Shown: piece after piece, positions 1-9,234 of the stretch
Numbering within the stretch: position 1 is the stretch's first letter
How the letters are laid out: every line of letters begins with the position of its first letter
Assembly (NCBI RefSeq): GCF_000220395.1
Contig: NW_004086224.1
Span: forward strand, 1-21,031
DNA from: Ichthyophthirius multifiliis
Lineage: Eukaryota; Ciliophora; Oligohymenophorea; Hymenostomatida
Reading direction: 5' to 3'
DNA: 21,031 nt
Notes under the pieces: model-generated
Told to the model about the DNA's origin: nothing
The model's database searches: none
The model's input: the letters and a program-made list of their open reading frames with translations, nothing else
Program-made: the position numbers and the translations under genes

Positions 1-1011
1 TATTACATTTTTATTTAAATATATATTAAAAACATATAAATGTTCAAAAACTTATATTGTTTATTTAAATTAATAAAATATTTAATTTTATAAAGCAATA
101 TTTTTTTAAAAATATATATTTTAAATAATATATTTCTATCAAAATAAATAAAATTAATTTTTTTCAATCAAATTCTATTAATTACCATAATATTTTATTT
201 TTTTTTTATATAAAATATTTATATTTTTTTATAAATAATTTTTATATATTGACATAAATTATTTTATATTAGTATTTTATATTGTTTCTTATGTACTATA
301 AATATTTATTGTTAAATTAAAATTATTCTTTTTTAAATATTTTTTATATTATTGGCATTAAAATAAAAAATTAAGTGCAAAAATATAATATTTTTTGTTT
401 GAAATATTATTTTGGTAATTTATTTAATTAAAAATAACAGATCCTAAATCGAAATAACTTTAAATAAATAAAATACAATTATAAATATTTTATTAACATA
501 TAATTATGGGAAATAATTATGAATTTTTATATATCTAGATTTTAAAAATATTTAAATAAATATATATTTATATTTAAAAATAATTTATTTTTATATTCTG
601 AATTATTTGATATTTTTATATTATTAAATATTAATTATTATTAGTTTAAATTTTTTCTTATTTGATGATAATGAAAAAAAATATTATTAAATTTTTAATA
701 ACATAAATATAATAGTTTATGTAATATGCTTTAAAAAATGTTTTTATTTAATTATTAAATAATCATATTTTCTGAATTTAATTTAATATTTTTTTTTAAT
801 TATTTATAAAAAAAAATATTTATTTTTTATTTATTTTTAATTATTTAAATATTAACTTTTAATGTTCAAATAAAGAAATAATATTTTACAAGTTAAAATA
901 TGATATTTGAGGCGGAAATTAAATTTAGTTTTACAAATCAAAATTAAATATTTTTTTTTAATTAATAAAATAAAATACTCTTTAATATAAGTAATCTTAA
1001 ATAATTAATAA
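1..1011. other. AT-rich spacer upstream of the F-BAR gene
   Basis: Nearly pure A/T sequence with short A and T runs. I find no convincing coding frame on either strand, no tRNA-like fold and no clear repeat. The last bases before the ATG at 1012 are A-rich, as is usual for ciliate leaders, so the promoter and 5' UTR of the F-BAR gene presumably lie here, but no specific element can be named. Confidence 0.6.
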
Positions 1012-2031
1012 ATGAATTATTCTCCAAATATATAAGATAGATATAATTTTACAACTTCATAGTTTGAAGAAAAAAGAAAAGTGTTTGAGGATTTTTATTA
1101 AATTTTAAATGAAGAATAAGAAATAGAATTTTCTTATTCAAGAAATTTAATGAGGTTATCTGAACAAATGCTAAAATTAAGCAATAAAATAGCGTAAAAA
1201 AAAAAAAAAAATCTATTTATTAATATAAGAAAAAATTAGTTAAGACTAATAATTGCATAAAATATTAATGGCTATGAGATCTTTAGTACTTACAAAAAGC
1301 GAATAAATATAAATATATGCTTAATAAATAAAAAATGATATATTAATAAATATAAAAACAATATTATAAAAATAATAAGAAGAAATTATAAATTATAAAA
1401 AAAAGTAGATTTTTACAATATTGAATTAGAAAAGCAAATAAAAAATTTTGAAAAATAAAAAATAGGATTTTATAATAATTTTAAAATAATATAAAAATAT
1501 AAATAGCTAATAAATTAAAAAGGTACTGAAAATGTTAATGATAATTAATAAAATCAGAATATTGATAACTAATTATATGAAAAAATTTATAAGAATTTTA
1601 ATAATGATATTAATAATTATAATACCTTTTTAGATTCTTATTTCACTGAAATCTCCCTTTTAACAAAGTTTCAAAATTAATTAGAAAGTTAAAGGTTTTC
1701 ATCTATAAAAGAGTCTTATCTTAAGTCATTAATTTTTTAAATTTCATCAATCAAAAATATTGAATATGATATGAATTCGATTTCTAAAGTTTTTAATCAT
1801 ATATAAAATTTATTTTTTATTAATTCTTTATTTTACATATAGAAAATCGACTCTTTGAAATTTGATAATTTTAAAAATTTTTATTTAGAAAATGAGAATA
1901 AAACAATGTTAAGTAAACTTAATTTTGAAAATTATGTTAATTATTTAGAAAATGAATTTAACTATTAATCTATTGATAAAAATATTGCAAAATATAATTT
2001 AAATTAAGCATAGCAATGTAAATATTCTTTA

Positions 2032-2074
<43 letters not shown>

Positions 2075-3148
2075 ATTATATCTATTTATTTTTTAAGAAA
2101 TAAATTAAATATAAATTTCTTTATAAAAATAATAATAATTGTATGAATTTTAAAACAATTGTAATTAATTCATTTCTAAAGAAAGTTAATATGAGCAAAA
2201 TTATTATTATAATTTAATTTTATAAATATACTAAAATTAAAATTTTCTTAATATTAGAGAAATAGAAAATGTAAAATATTTTATTCTATATAAAATGTTT
2301 TATTTGTATTTAATACTTTATTAATTTAGTTGAGGGTTAACATTGCGTAAAGTGATAAGGAATTAATAATATTTTCAATAAAATTGAATGAGTTTTCATA
2401 AAACTGTCCGAGTTTAATCAAATAATTTACTATTAAAAATCAAGTAAATTACGAAGACGAAATTTAGCATGAAAATCATAATGGAATTTATGAGATAAAA
2501 TTGGATTAAAAAGATAATGAATAATTATATGAATAATAAAATAATTAAGAAAATCCTAATTAAAATAAAGAAGTAACTTAAAACTAAGTTGAAAACTAGA
2601 AATAAACGATAAGAAGCATAAACAAATAAAATAAAGAGTGTAAAAATGTAAATATATAGAAATTTTTAGCTGATTTAGCTTACATATTATAAATCGTATT
2701 AGAAAAAGTAAAATTAAGAAATATAAAATATTCCATAATTTTTTTTATAAATAAAGTAATCTTAAAATGTAATGATAGATTTGGTTGAATCTTTTTTAGA
2801 AAATTATATTAAAATCTGTTAAACATTAATAAAAGTATAAAATGAAGAACTAACTTATATTAACATTTTATATAGTAATAAATTATTTAAAAATACTGAA
2901 TTTTGGAGTAGTCAAATTAAAAAAAAATAAATACTTTGACATCAATTGATAAAAGAAATAAAGAACAAATAATTAAAAGCAATATAGAAAATGCAATTTA
3001 AAAATGGAAATAGTTATTGTTTCCTATTTCTTAGTAGTTAGAAATAATAAATATTTTATTGGATTTTTATAAAATTAATAATTAAAAAATACATTTCTAT
3101 CAATTAATTTAGTTTAATAATGAATAAATTATTATTTAGTAAAAATGA
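1012..3148 (+). CDS. F-BAR domain protein (membrane-curvature / cytoskeleton adaptor)
   Basis: Proposed exons are 1012-1193, 1240-2017, 2098-2270, 2330-2707, 2757-2907 and 2964-3148, ending at TGA, for about 615 residues. The first ~255 residues read as an F-BAR (FCH plus coiled-coil) domain: FEEKRKVFEDFYQ, then EIEFSYSRNLMRLSEQM, then LTKSEQIQIYAQQIKND, and later FQNQLESQRFSSIKESYLKS. This matches the family pattern of an N-terminal helix, paired acidic/Tyr positions and a Gln/Leu/Glu/Arg helix. F-BAR dimers bind and bend membranes, typically in endocytosis or at the actin cortex. The middle is Gln/Asn-rich. The last ~150 residues form a helical region (FLADLAYILQIVLEK, ENAIQKWKQLLFPISQQ) that I cannot assign; there is no SH3 domain. 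The frame is broken by one base at the poly-A run 1397-1404, where a ninth A would restore it. The function of the C-terminal part is unknown. Confidence 0.78.
2036..2071. repeat. (TA)n microsatellite inside an intron
   Basis: An uninterrupted TA dinucleotide run. It falls wholly within the proposed intron 2018-2097 of the F-BAR gene, which supports that stretch being non-coding. Its length is likely to vary between copies or isolates. Confidence 0.9.
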
Positions 3149-3434
3149 TAAAAAAATAAAAAATTATTTAATTACTCTTATTTTATATATTTAAATATAT
3201 TTTATTTAATTTTGCATTTTTTTTAAATATAATCTTTTTACAAAAAATCTAAATTTTATTAAAAAAATAAAATAAAATTCGCATTAGTAGCAATTCAATT
3301 AAGTACCTTAATTTAATATACAGAAAAATCGAATAGTAAGACATAATAAATACAAGTCTTTTATTAGAAATATAAAATAAAAATCTATTAATTACATTAT
3401 CATAAAATATTTTTAATAAATAAAAAATTACATA

Positions 3435-3791
3435 AATTATTCAGAAGAAGCAGATAAATACTGTCATTTAATATATTAATAGAAAATTATATACTTTTTA
3501 GTTCAAATTATACAGAAATTACTTTATCTTATCTTATCTTTGAAGAAGGTTAACAAAAAAAAAGAATAATATAAAATATATAGTTAATTAAATTAAAATA
3601 CTGAGAAACACGACGTAAGTAATAAATTTAATTTGATTAATGAATAAAAAAATGAGTTAATATATTTGGTTTAGATGAAAATTAATTTATATTTAAATTT
3701 AAAATAAACTAAGGTTTTTGACTAAAGTTACAATAATTATTTCTATTCAAAAATATTTTTTAATGAATAATCTATATATGATAGTGTTTGA
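3435..3791 (+). other. Doubtful open frame, possible short or decayed gene
   Basis: With TAA/TAG as Gln, this frame stays open for 118 codons to a TGA. It begins with a balanced-looking stretch (NYSEEADKYCHLIYQQ) and continues Lys/Asn/Gln-rich. There is no good ATG at its start; the first internal ATG is at 3675. A second frame across the same area is also open, as expected in DNA so poor in G, so openness alone proves little. No family is recognised. It could be a relic exon, a short gene with unseen upstream exons, or chance. Confidence 0.2.
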
Positions 3792-3796
3792 ATACT

Positions 3797-3897
3797 AATC
3801 AAATATTTTGTTATTAAAAATGATACTATAATTACATTTAGTAGTTAGTGACACCACCTTAAAAGGCTTGTTAATATTAAAAATAAATATTTGATTT
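3797..3897. other. Imperfect inverted repeat around a GC-richer loop
   Basis: The motif AATCAAATAT near 3797 is matched by its reverse complement ATATTTGATT near 3888, and the pairing continues weakly inward. Between the arms lies a stretch (about 3838-3870, including GTGACACCACC) that is clearly richer in G and C than its surroundings. In such AT-rich DNA a GC-rich island can mark a structured RNA, but it matches no tRNA, snoRNA or snRNA pattern that I can see. Confidence 0.25.
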
Positions 3898-4095
3898 GTG
3901 CTAATTAAATAAATGCAATGATATTTAGTTTATTTTAATATTGGTAATTTTTAAAATATATATATTAGATCTATATAATACTGCTTTTATTATTTTTTTT
4001 TTTTTGAAAATAAGTAAATAAAAATAATTATATAATCATATATGTATATTTTAAGAAATATTAAATAAATAATAATTTATTTTTATTTTATGTTT

Positions 4096-5585
4096 TCATT
4101 ATTAATCTTCAATTTTATTTTTTATCCATTTTACTCTTTTACCTTCAACCCACTCTCCTTCTCTTTCTTATTGATTCATACCTATATAAAGTCCTTTTCC
4201 ATGTTATTTTCCATTCATCCATGTTCCAATGTATTTTCTTAAGTCATTCCATTCAAAGATTCCTTGACCATGCTTCCTAAATAAATAATTTTATGAAAGT
4301 TAGTATTATGTTTCATGTAATTTTTTAAAATAAAAAAAAGCAATTTTTTTTTAAATACTTATCATCAACATAATCACCAGTATATTTACTTCCATCAGGC
4401 CATGTGAATTCTCCTTTACCATTCCTATATAATAAATTTATTTTTATAATTAAAAAAAATGTAATTTTTATACATTCTGTTATTTTTCCATTCTCCTTCA
4501 TATCTTCTACCATCTGCCCATTAATAAATTCCTTATCCATTAAACTTTTTATATAAATATATTTTATTATATATATAAAAACAATAAAAACCATATTATA
4601 TGAGAATAATCCTTCATAAGAAGATTTATCAGCCCAAGTAAAATACCCTTTACCATGTTTTTTCCCATTTTCAAATTTTCCTTCATATTTATTTCCCTCT
4701 GACCAAGTTTCAACGCCATATCCGTGTTATTTATTATCTAGCCATTCACCTTAATAGCAAACTCCGTCAATATGATGATAAAAACCTTATCCATTAGCTT
4801 TATCATGTTTCCAATAACCTTCATAGATATCTCCATTAACATGAATCAGTCTTCCTTTTCCATTAGCTAAATCTTCAGACCAGTATCCTTTAAATAGTTT
4901 ATTATTTTATTTTATTATTTTTTGTTTTATTTATTTAAAATAAATATTTTTATACTTATTTTTTATAACCTTCATATAATCCACTATTCTCATTAAATTG
5001 TTTGCCTTAACCATGTCTTTTTATTTAAATTATTTAAAAATTTAGGTATTATTTAATTATTATTTATTACCTTTAACCATATTTCCATTAACCTACATAT
5101 ATAGAATGATCAGGAAATTAATAAGGACCCAAAAAAGGAAGATCCTTATTGTTAGTCAATTATTTATCATAAATAAAAGGTCCATATTTATTTAATGCAT
5201 TTATTATTGTTTTTGAATTTATTTATGGTTCTTATTTTAATCTTTTAGCAATATCTAGTTTTGGGGCATGTATTTTTATTTACTTTATTAATTATTCATC
5301 ATCCACTCCTTCCAAATCTAGTTTATTAGGATTATCTTCTAAGTTTTCTTCTTCCTCATTCTCGTTTTCTTCTTCTTCAGAAATTTATTTGTTTTCTTTA
5401 CTTGTTTCGCTTTATTCCTTTGTTTATTAATGTTTAATATTCTAGTTTTATTGTGTATTTATTATTTGAATTTTAGCATTCTCATATTATATTTAATCAT
5501 CGAATAATTTTTTATTTTAATTCTTTGGCATAAAATTTATTTCGGTTTTTGCAGAGGTTGGTCCTCCATGACAACATATGCCCAT
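4096..5585 (-). CDS. MORN-repeat protein with acidic N-terminal region
   Basis: Six exons on the minus strand: 5585-5071, 5016-4970, 4887-4592, 4544-4474, 4424-4359 and 4276-4096. They sum to 1,176 nt (391 residues) ending in TGA; introns are 54, 82, 47, 49 and 82 nt. From about residue 160 to the end there are nine MORN repeats plus a partial tenth, of the form [28 protein letters not shown] and [18 protein letters not shown] repeats form elongated beta-hairpin rods that act as scaffolds and often bind lipid or cytoskeletal partners at the cortex, cilia or basal bodies. The first ~150 residues are Gln/Asn/Glu-rich with an acidic run around residue 75-95. The N-terminus MGICCHGG has Gly2 and a Cys pair, so palmitoylation is plausible; a myristoylation site is weaker because residue 6 is His. 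No kinase domain is present. The exact partner is unknown. Confidence 0.94.
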
Positions 5586-6211
5586 TTTTTATTTTTTAGT
5601 ATTTATAATTTTTCTTTTATTTATTTTATTTTTATTGATTAAAATTTTTACAATTAATATTTAACAAGAAATTATTATAATTATTTATAATTTTTTAAGT
5701 TATTGTTATATATTATTATGCTTATAAAATATTTTTATTAAATAAAATAAAATTTTAAGTTAATTAAATATACTTTAATATAACTATTATATTAAACTCT
5801 TATGTTTTATTTATTCAAAATTAAAAATATATTTAATGGGCTTTTAAGTTATTATTAAACTGCTTATTTTTATAATGTTCCGAATTTTATTTTTATATTT
5901 ATTAAATTATTTATATTTTAAAAAAATATAATATATGTATTAAATTTTATATTTTTAAAATAAAAATTTATAATATATGCATTTATTTATTTTAATTTGT
6001 TATAAATCTAAAAATATAATAAATAATTTTAATTAATATATATGTATATCTACTTTTTTCAAATTAGTAATTAAATATTTATAATAAATATGAATTATTT
6101 ATTTTTTATAAAGAAAAAATAATAATAATATTTTACTTAAATTATATAAATTATTAAAACCTAAATTTTATAAATTTAAAATAAAAAAATAATTAAAATA
6201 ATAATAAAGAT
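5586..6211. promoter_or_regulatory. Shared upstream region of two divergent genes
   Basis: About 626 nt of almost pure A/T between the start of the MORN gene (leftward) and the start of the LDxxLD-motif gene (rightward). Both promoters should lie here. I see no distinctive motif, repeat or coding frame that can be supported. Confidence 0.5.
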
Positions 6212-6915
6212 ATGGTAAGAAATTTTTAAGGATTTTAAAGAAATAATTTTATAAAAAGGCAAGGAAAATTTATACATAGAAATAGAAAATTTAACGTAAA
6301 AGAAATAAATTAAATTATATTTTATTAAAAATTGTTTTTTAATTGATAAAATCAATAATAAATAAAAGAATAGGAATTATAATTATGATAATAATAATAA
6401 TAATAATTATAATAATAGTAATAATAATGGAAACAGAAATTTCAGTAGAATTATTTTTGCGAGCAAAAGGGAATTTATTTCGTAAGAAAAACTAGATAAA
6501 AGATTAGATTAATTTTTAGCATCTAGAGATCCCAAATTAAAAAATCAAAGTAAATATTTTTAACTAAAAATATTTTAATAAAATAAAAAATTTATTAGAA
6601 TTGCAAGAAAAATTAGATAATGAACTTGATAGATTTTTATAAAAAAACAACATTAACCCGAAAGTTATTGATGAAATTAAATAACAAAAAATGAAAAAGT
6701 TAGATGATAAACTTGATAATTTCTTAAAATAAAATAGTTTAGTTTGTAAAGAAAAAACTAGTAATTAAAATGAATAGAGTACACTACAATTATTAATATA
6801 AAAATAGAGTAAAATATAATATTTTATTAATGGTTTTTTATTTATTAAAATTTGATATTTAGGAAATAATGCAGAACAACAACAACAACAAGCCCAATAA
6901 TAAAAAAAAGATTGA
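6212..6915 (+). CDS. Small Arg/Asn-rich protein with three LDxxLDxFL motifs, likely mRNA-export adaptor
   Basis: Four exons, 6212-6295, 6369-6549, 6599-6808 and 6863-6915, sum to 528 nt (175 residues) and end in TGA; introns are 73, 49 and 54 nt. The N-terminus (MVRNFQGFQRNNFIKRQGKF) is rich in Arg, Gly, Phe and Asn, followed by an Asn tract. Then come three related motifs: KLDKRLDQFLASRDP, KLDNELDRFLQKNN and KLDDKLDNFLKQNS. They resemble the C-terminal UAP56-binding motif (LDxxLDxYM-like) of ALYREF, UIF and CHTOP, proteins that recruit the helicase UAP56/Sub2 to mRNA in the nucleus. There is no RRM. The C-terminus is a short Gln run. Gene structure is well supported; the function is inferred from the motifs alone. 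Confidence 0.72.
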
Positions 6916-7534
6916 AAGATTTTATAAATTTGAATAGTTTTTAAAAATTGTCCAAATAATAAAATTATAATTAATATATAAATAGACATAAATAAAAAAA
7001 ATACTTTAATATTGTTATAAAATATATTATTGATAAAAATTTTAATTTTTTAAATAAATCAATTTAATTTTTTCTAGTAATTATAATAAAAAATAACTAA
7101 ATACTTAATTAACAGAAATATATAAATATTGTATATAGATCATTAACATATATTTATAAAAATATATATTTATTTATAAATTAAATTTGAATTAATTTTT
7201 TTATTAATTTTGGAGAAATAGAAATTAAAAAATATGAAAATAAATTAATAATATTAAAATAATTTTATATATTAAACATGATATTATAAATATATAATTT
7301 ATTAAAAATAAATAATATTATTTTTATTTATAAATTTTAAAATATTTATGTATTATATGTTAATATATTATAATTATTAAAACTAATATATTTTATTTAT
7401 TTTGATCAAAAAAAAAAAACTAATTTTGTTATTATTTTAATAGTATATAAATAAATAATAAAAAATGTATCTTAATTAACAAAAATATATAATAATTTTT
7501 TTTATAAAGTATAAATTTAATAATATATAAAAAA
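6916..7534. other. AT-rich spacer
   Basis: About 620 nt between two genes in tandem, almost entirely A/T with an A run near 7408-7418. I see no coding frame, RNA gene or repeat that can be supported. It should include the 3' UTR of the preceding gene and the promoter of the p32/MAM33 gene. Confidence 0.6.
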
Positions 7535-8517
7535 ATGATTTCAAAATTAGCAAAATAAATTTTAAATATTACAGTAAAAAAACCATAAGTCTTTAAACCA
7601 GCTATCTTTGCAAGATAAGCTTGCTCATTTAACTTTACTAGCTTAGAAACAGTTAAAAAAAGTAATTTAAATAAAATTAATATACAGTATAATATTATCA
7701 TTTATTTTAATAAATAGGTGAATCAAGACTTTTAAAAGCAGTATAAAGAGAAATTTAATATGAAACTGAAAATTATTAATAAGATTCTTCTATTTAAGTA
7801 AAATATATAAATTTATTATATTTTTATTTAAACTTAAGGAATTCTTAAAAGAACATAACTTTACTTTAAAAGAAGATTAAAACTCTATCTTTATTGAATT
7901 ACATAAAGATATAGGTGAAAACAAAGTCTAAATATTATTTTAAGCTAAATCACCTTAAACTGATGAACAAATGCCTGAAAATGAAGGCTAAGAAAATCAA
8001 TAATAACAATAATAATAATAAGATTAATAAAATGAAGAAGAATAATAATAATAATTATCTGATTATAGTGATTTTATTGTTTATATTGCGAAACCGAATG
8101 GAAAATCAATGGTTTTCGATTGTAGCTCATTTGAATCTGAAGTAATTATATATTTTATAATTTATATAATTTATTCTCAAAAATTCTAAAATAATATTTT
8201 TTTTAAAAATAGATTTAAGTAAATTAAGTTAATGTTGTAGATAATATAGAACAACATAAAGCTATAAATAGATTTGAAAGGGCTACAACTTAATATAATG
8301 GTCCTGACTTCAATGTTTTAGACGAAGTAAATTAAATAATTTAATTTATTTATATTTTTTATTATAAATATAGAGATTATAAACAAGTTTAGTTGAATTT
8401 TTGAAAAGCAATGGAGTAAATGAAGAAATAGCAGCTTTTATTGAGCATTTCTCTTTAGATAAAGAATAAAGACTTTACATGAAATGGCTTAAATAAGTTT
8501 AAGAATTCATGAATTGA
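7535..8517 (+). CDS. Mitochondrial p32/MAM33 family acidic matrix protein (C1QBP-like)
   Basis: Five exons, 7535-7661, 7718-7797, 7839-8141, 8213-8326 and 8374-8517, sum to 768 nt (255 residues) and end in TGA. Introns are 56, 41, 71 and 47 nt. The family core is clear: LLKAVQREIQYETEN, NKVQILFQAK, DFIVYIAKPNGKSMVFDC, then YNGPDFNVLDERLQTSL, FLKSNGVNEEIAAFIEHF and KEQRLYMKWLKQVQEF, matching the beta-sheet and C-terminal helices of the doughnut-shaped p32 trimer. The first ~40 residues (MISKLAKQILNITVKK) are basic and hydrophobic with few acids, as expected for a mitochondrial targeting peptide. A Gln-rich, partly acidic loop coded largely by TAA interrupts the domain after the second strand. 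p32 proteins support mitochondrial ribosome assembly and translation in other eukaryotes; that role here is inferred. Confidence 0.93.
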
Positions 8518-8680
8518 ATAAAATAATATAAAATATATATAAAAATTCTATTAAATTTTTTTAAAAAAAATTTAAAAATAAAATATAATTATATTAAAAG
8601 AATTATAAAATAAAAAAATATATATGTTCAAATAATAAAAATATAAAAGGAAAAATAATAATAAAAAAATAATATATAAA

Positions 8681-8737
8681 TATATACATATATACATATA
8701 TACATATATACATATATACATATATATACATATATAA
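8681..8737. repeat. Tandem octamer TATACATA array
   Basis: An octamer of the form TATACATA repeats with the C falling at 8687, 8695, 8703, 8711, 8719 and, after a 10-nt spacing, 8729. It is a simple-sequence microsatellite in the spacer upstream of the RBR ligase gene. Confidence 0.9.
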
Positions 8738-8826
8738 TTACATTTTAATTTTTTTTTATATATATTAAAATATAAATATAAAAATAATATATTATATATA
8801 TAAATTTATTTAAAAATAAAATAATT

Positions 8827-8862
8827 TTTATATATTTATATATTTATATATTTATATATTCA
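8827..8862. repeat. Tandem octamer TTTATATA array
   Basis: About four copies of TTTATATA in tandem. It lies 90 nt after the first octamer array and has the same period but a different unit, so it is probably independent slippage. Confidence 0.8.
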
Positions 8863-9234
8863 TAATATATAAAATTTTATTATTAACATTATAATTTATT
8901 TTTCTAATATATTTTATACACATTATTTATTTTATAAAATTATATAATTTATATCTATCGTTTTCTCTTTTATTTATTTTTTTTCAAAATTAGAAGTCCA
9001 ATATTTTTTCAAATTATCATATTTTTTATTTTTTATATTTTTTTTTCATTATTTTATAATATATATCTATAATATATAAATAAAAAATAGTTCAATTGAA
9101 TATTTAAATAAATAGTATTTTTATCTTTATAAAAAATAGTATTAATTTTTTTATTTTATTTTAAAATTATAATAAGATAAAAATTATAATAAAATAAAAC
9201 TAATATTAAAACTATTTTAATAATCTATAAAAAT

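Larger units (their letters stand above)
3149..4095. other. Spacer between two convergent genes
   Basis: About 950 nt between the 3' ends of the F-BAR gene (+) and the MORN gene (-), so it should hold both polyadenylation regions. It contains a TGA-free frame at 3435-3791 and an imperfect inverted repeat around 3797-3897 enclosing an unusually GC-rich loop; both are listed separately. No tRNA or repeat family is recognised. Confidence 0.5.
8518..9234. other. AT-rich spacer with tandem octamer repeats
   Basis: About 715 nt between two tandem genes, nearly all A/T. It holds two short tandem arrays at 8681-8737 and 8827-8862, listed separately, and otherwise shows no coding frame or RNA gene that I can support. 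Confidence 0.6.

Noticed and set aside
1286-1379. An intron starting at GTACTTAC in the F-BAR gene
   Set aside because: Reading through it after the intron 1194-1239 gives a clear F-BAR helix (SLVLTKSEQIQIYAQQ), so this stretch is coding.
2919-2939. Apparent frameshift and TGA at a second poly-A run in the F-BAR gene
   Set aside because: A GT...AG intron at 2908-2963 (56 nt) removes both the A run and the TGA and rejoins the frame exactly, so no frameshift is needed here.
3495-3515. GTTCAAAT, resembling a tRNA T-loop
   Set aside because: No flanking T-stem, acceptor stem, D-arm or anticodon arm can be built around it, and the same word occurs elsewhere in plain spacer.
4325-4594. Single unspliced MORN-like frame of 89 residues as a separate small gene
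   Set aside because: It covers two exons and parts of introns of the larger MORN gene; the non-MORN residues are intron translation.
6765-6989. Minus-strand frame with a short Cys run
   Set aside because: The Cys run is the antisense of the Gln codons ending the LDxxLD-motif gene, so it is a shadow.
7432-7701. Minus-strand frame rich in Ile, Leu, Phe and Tyr
   Set aside because: It is antisense to the first exon and first intron of the p32/MAM33 gene and has no family-like features.
7915-8145. Plus-strand frame reading as a Lys/Asn-rich peptide
   Set aside because: It is the wrong frame of exon 3 of the p32/MAM33 gene; the correct frame reads TAA as Gln and gives the conserved family sequence.
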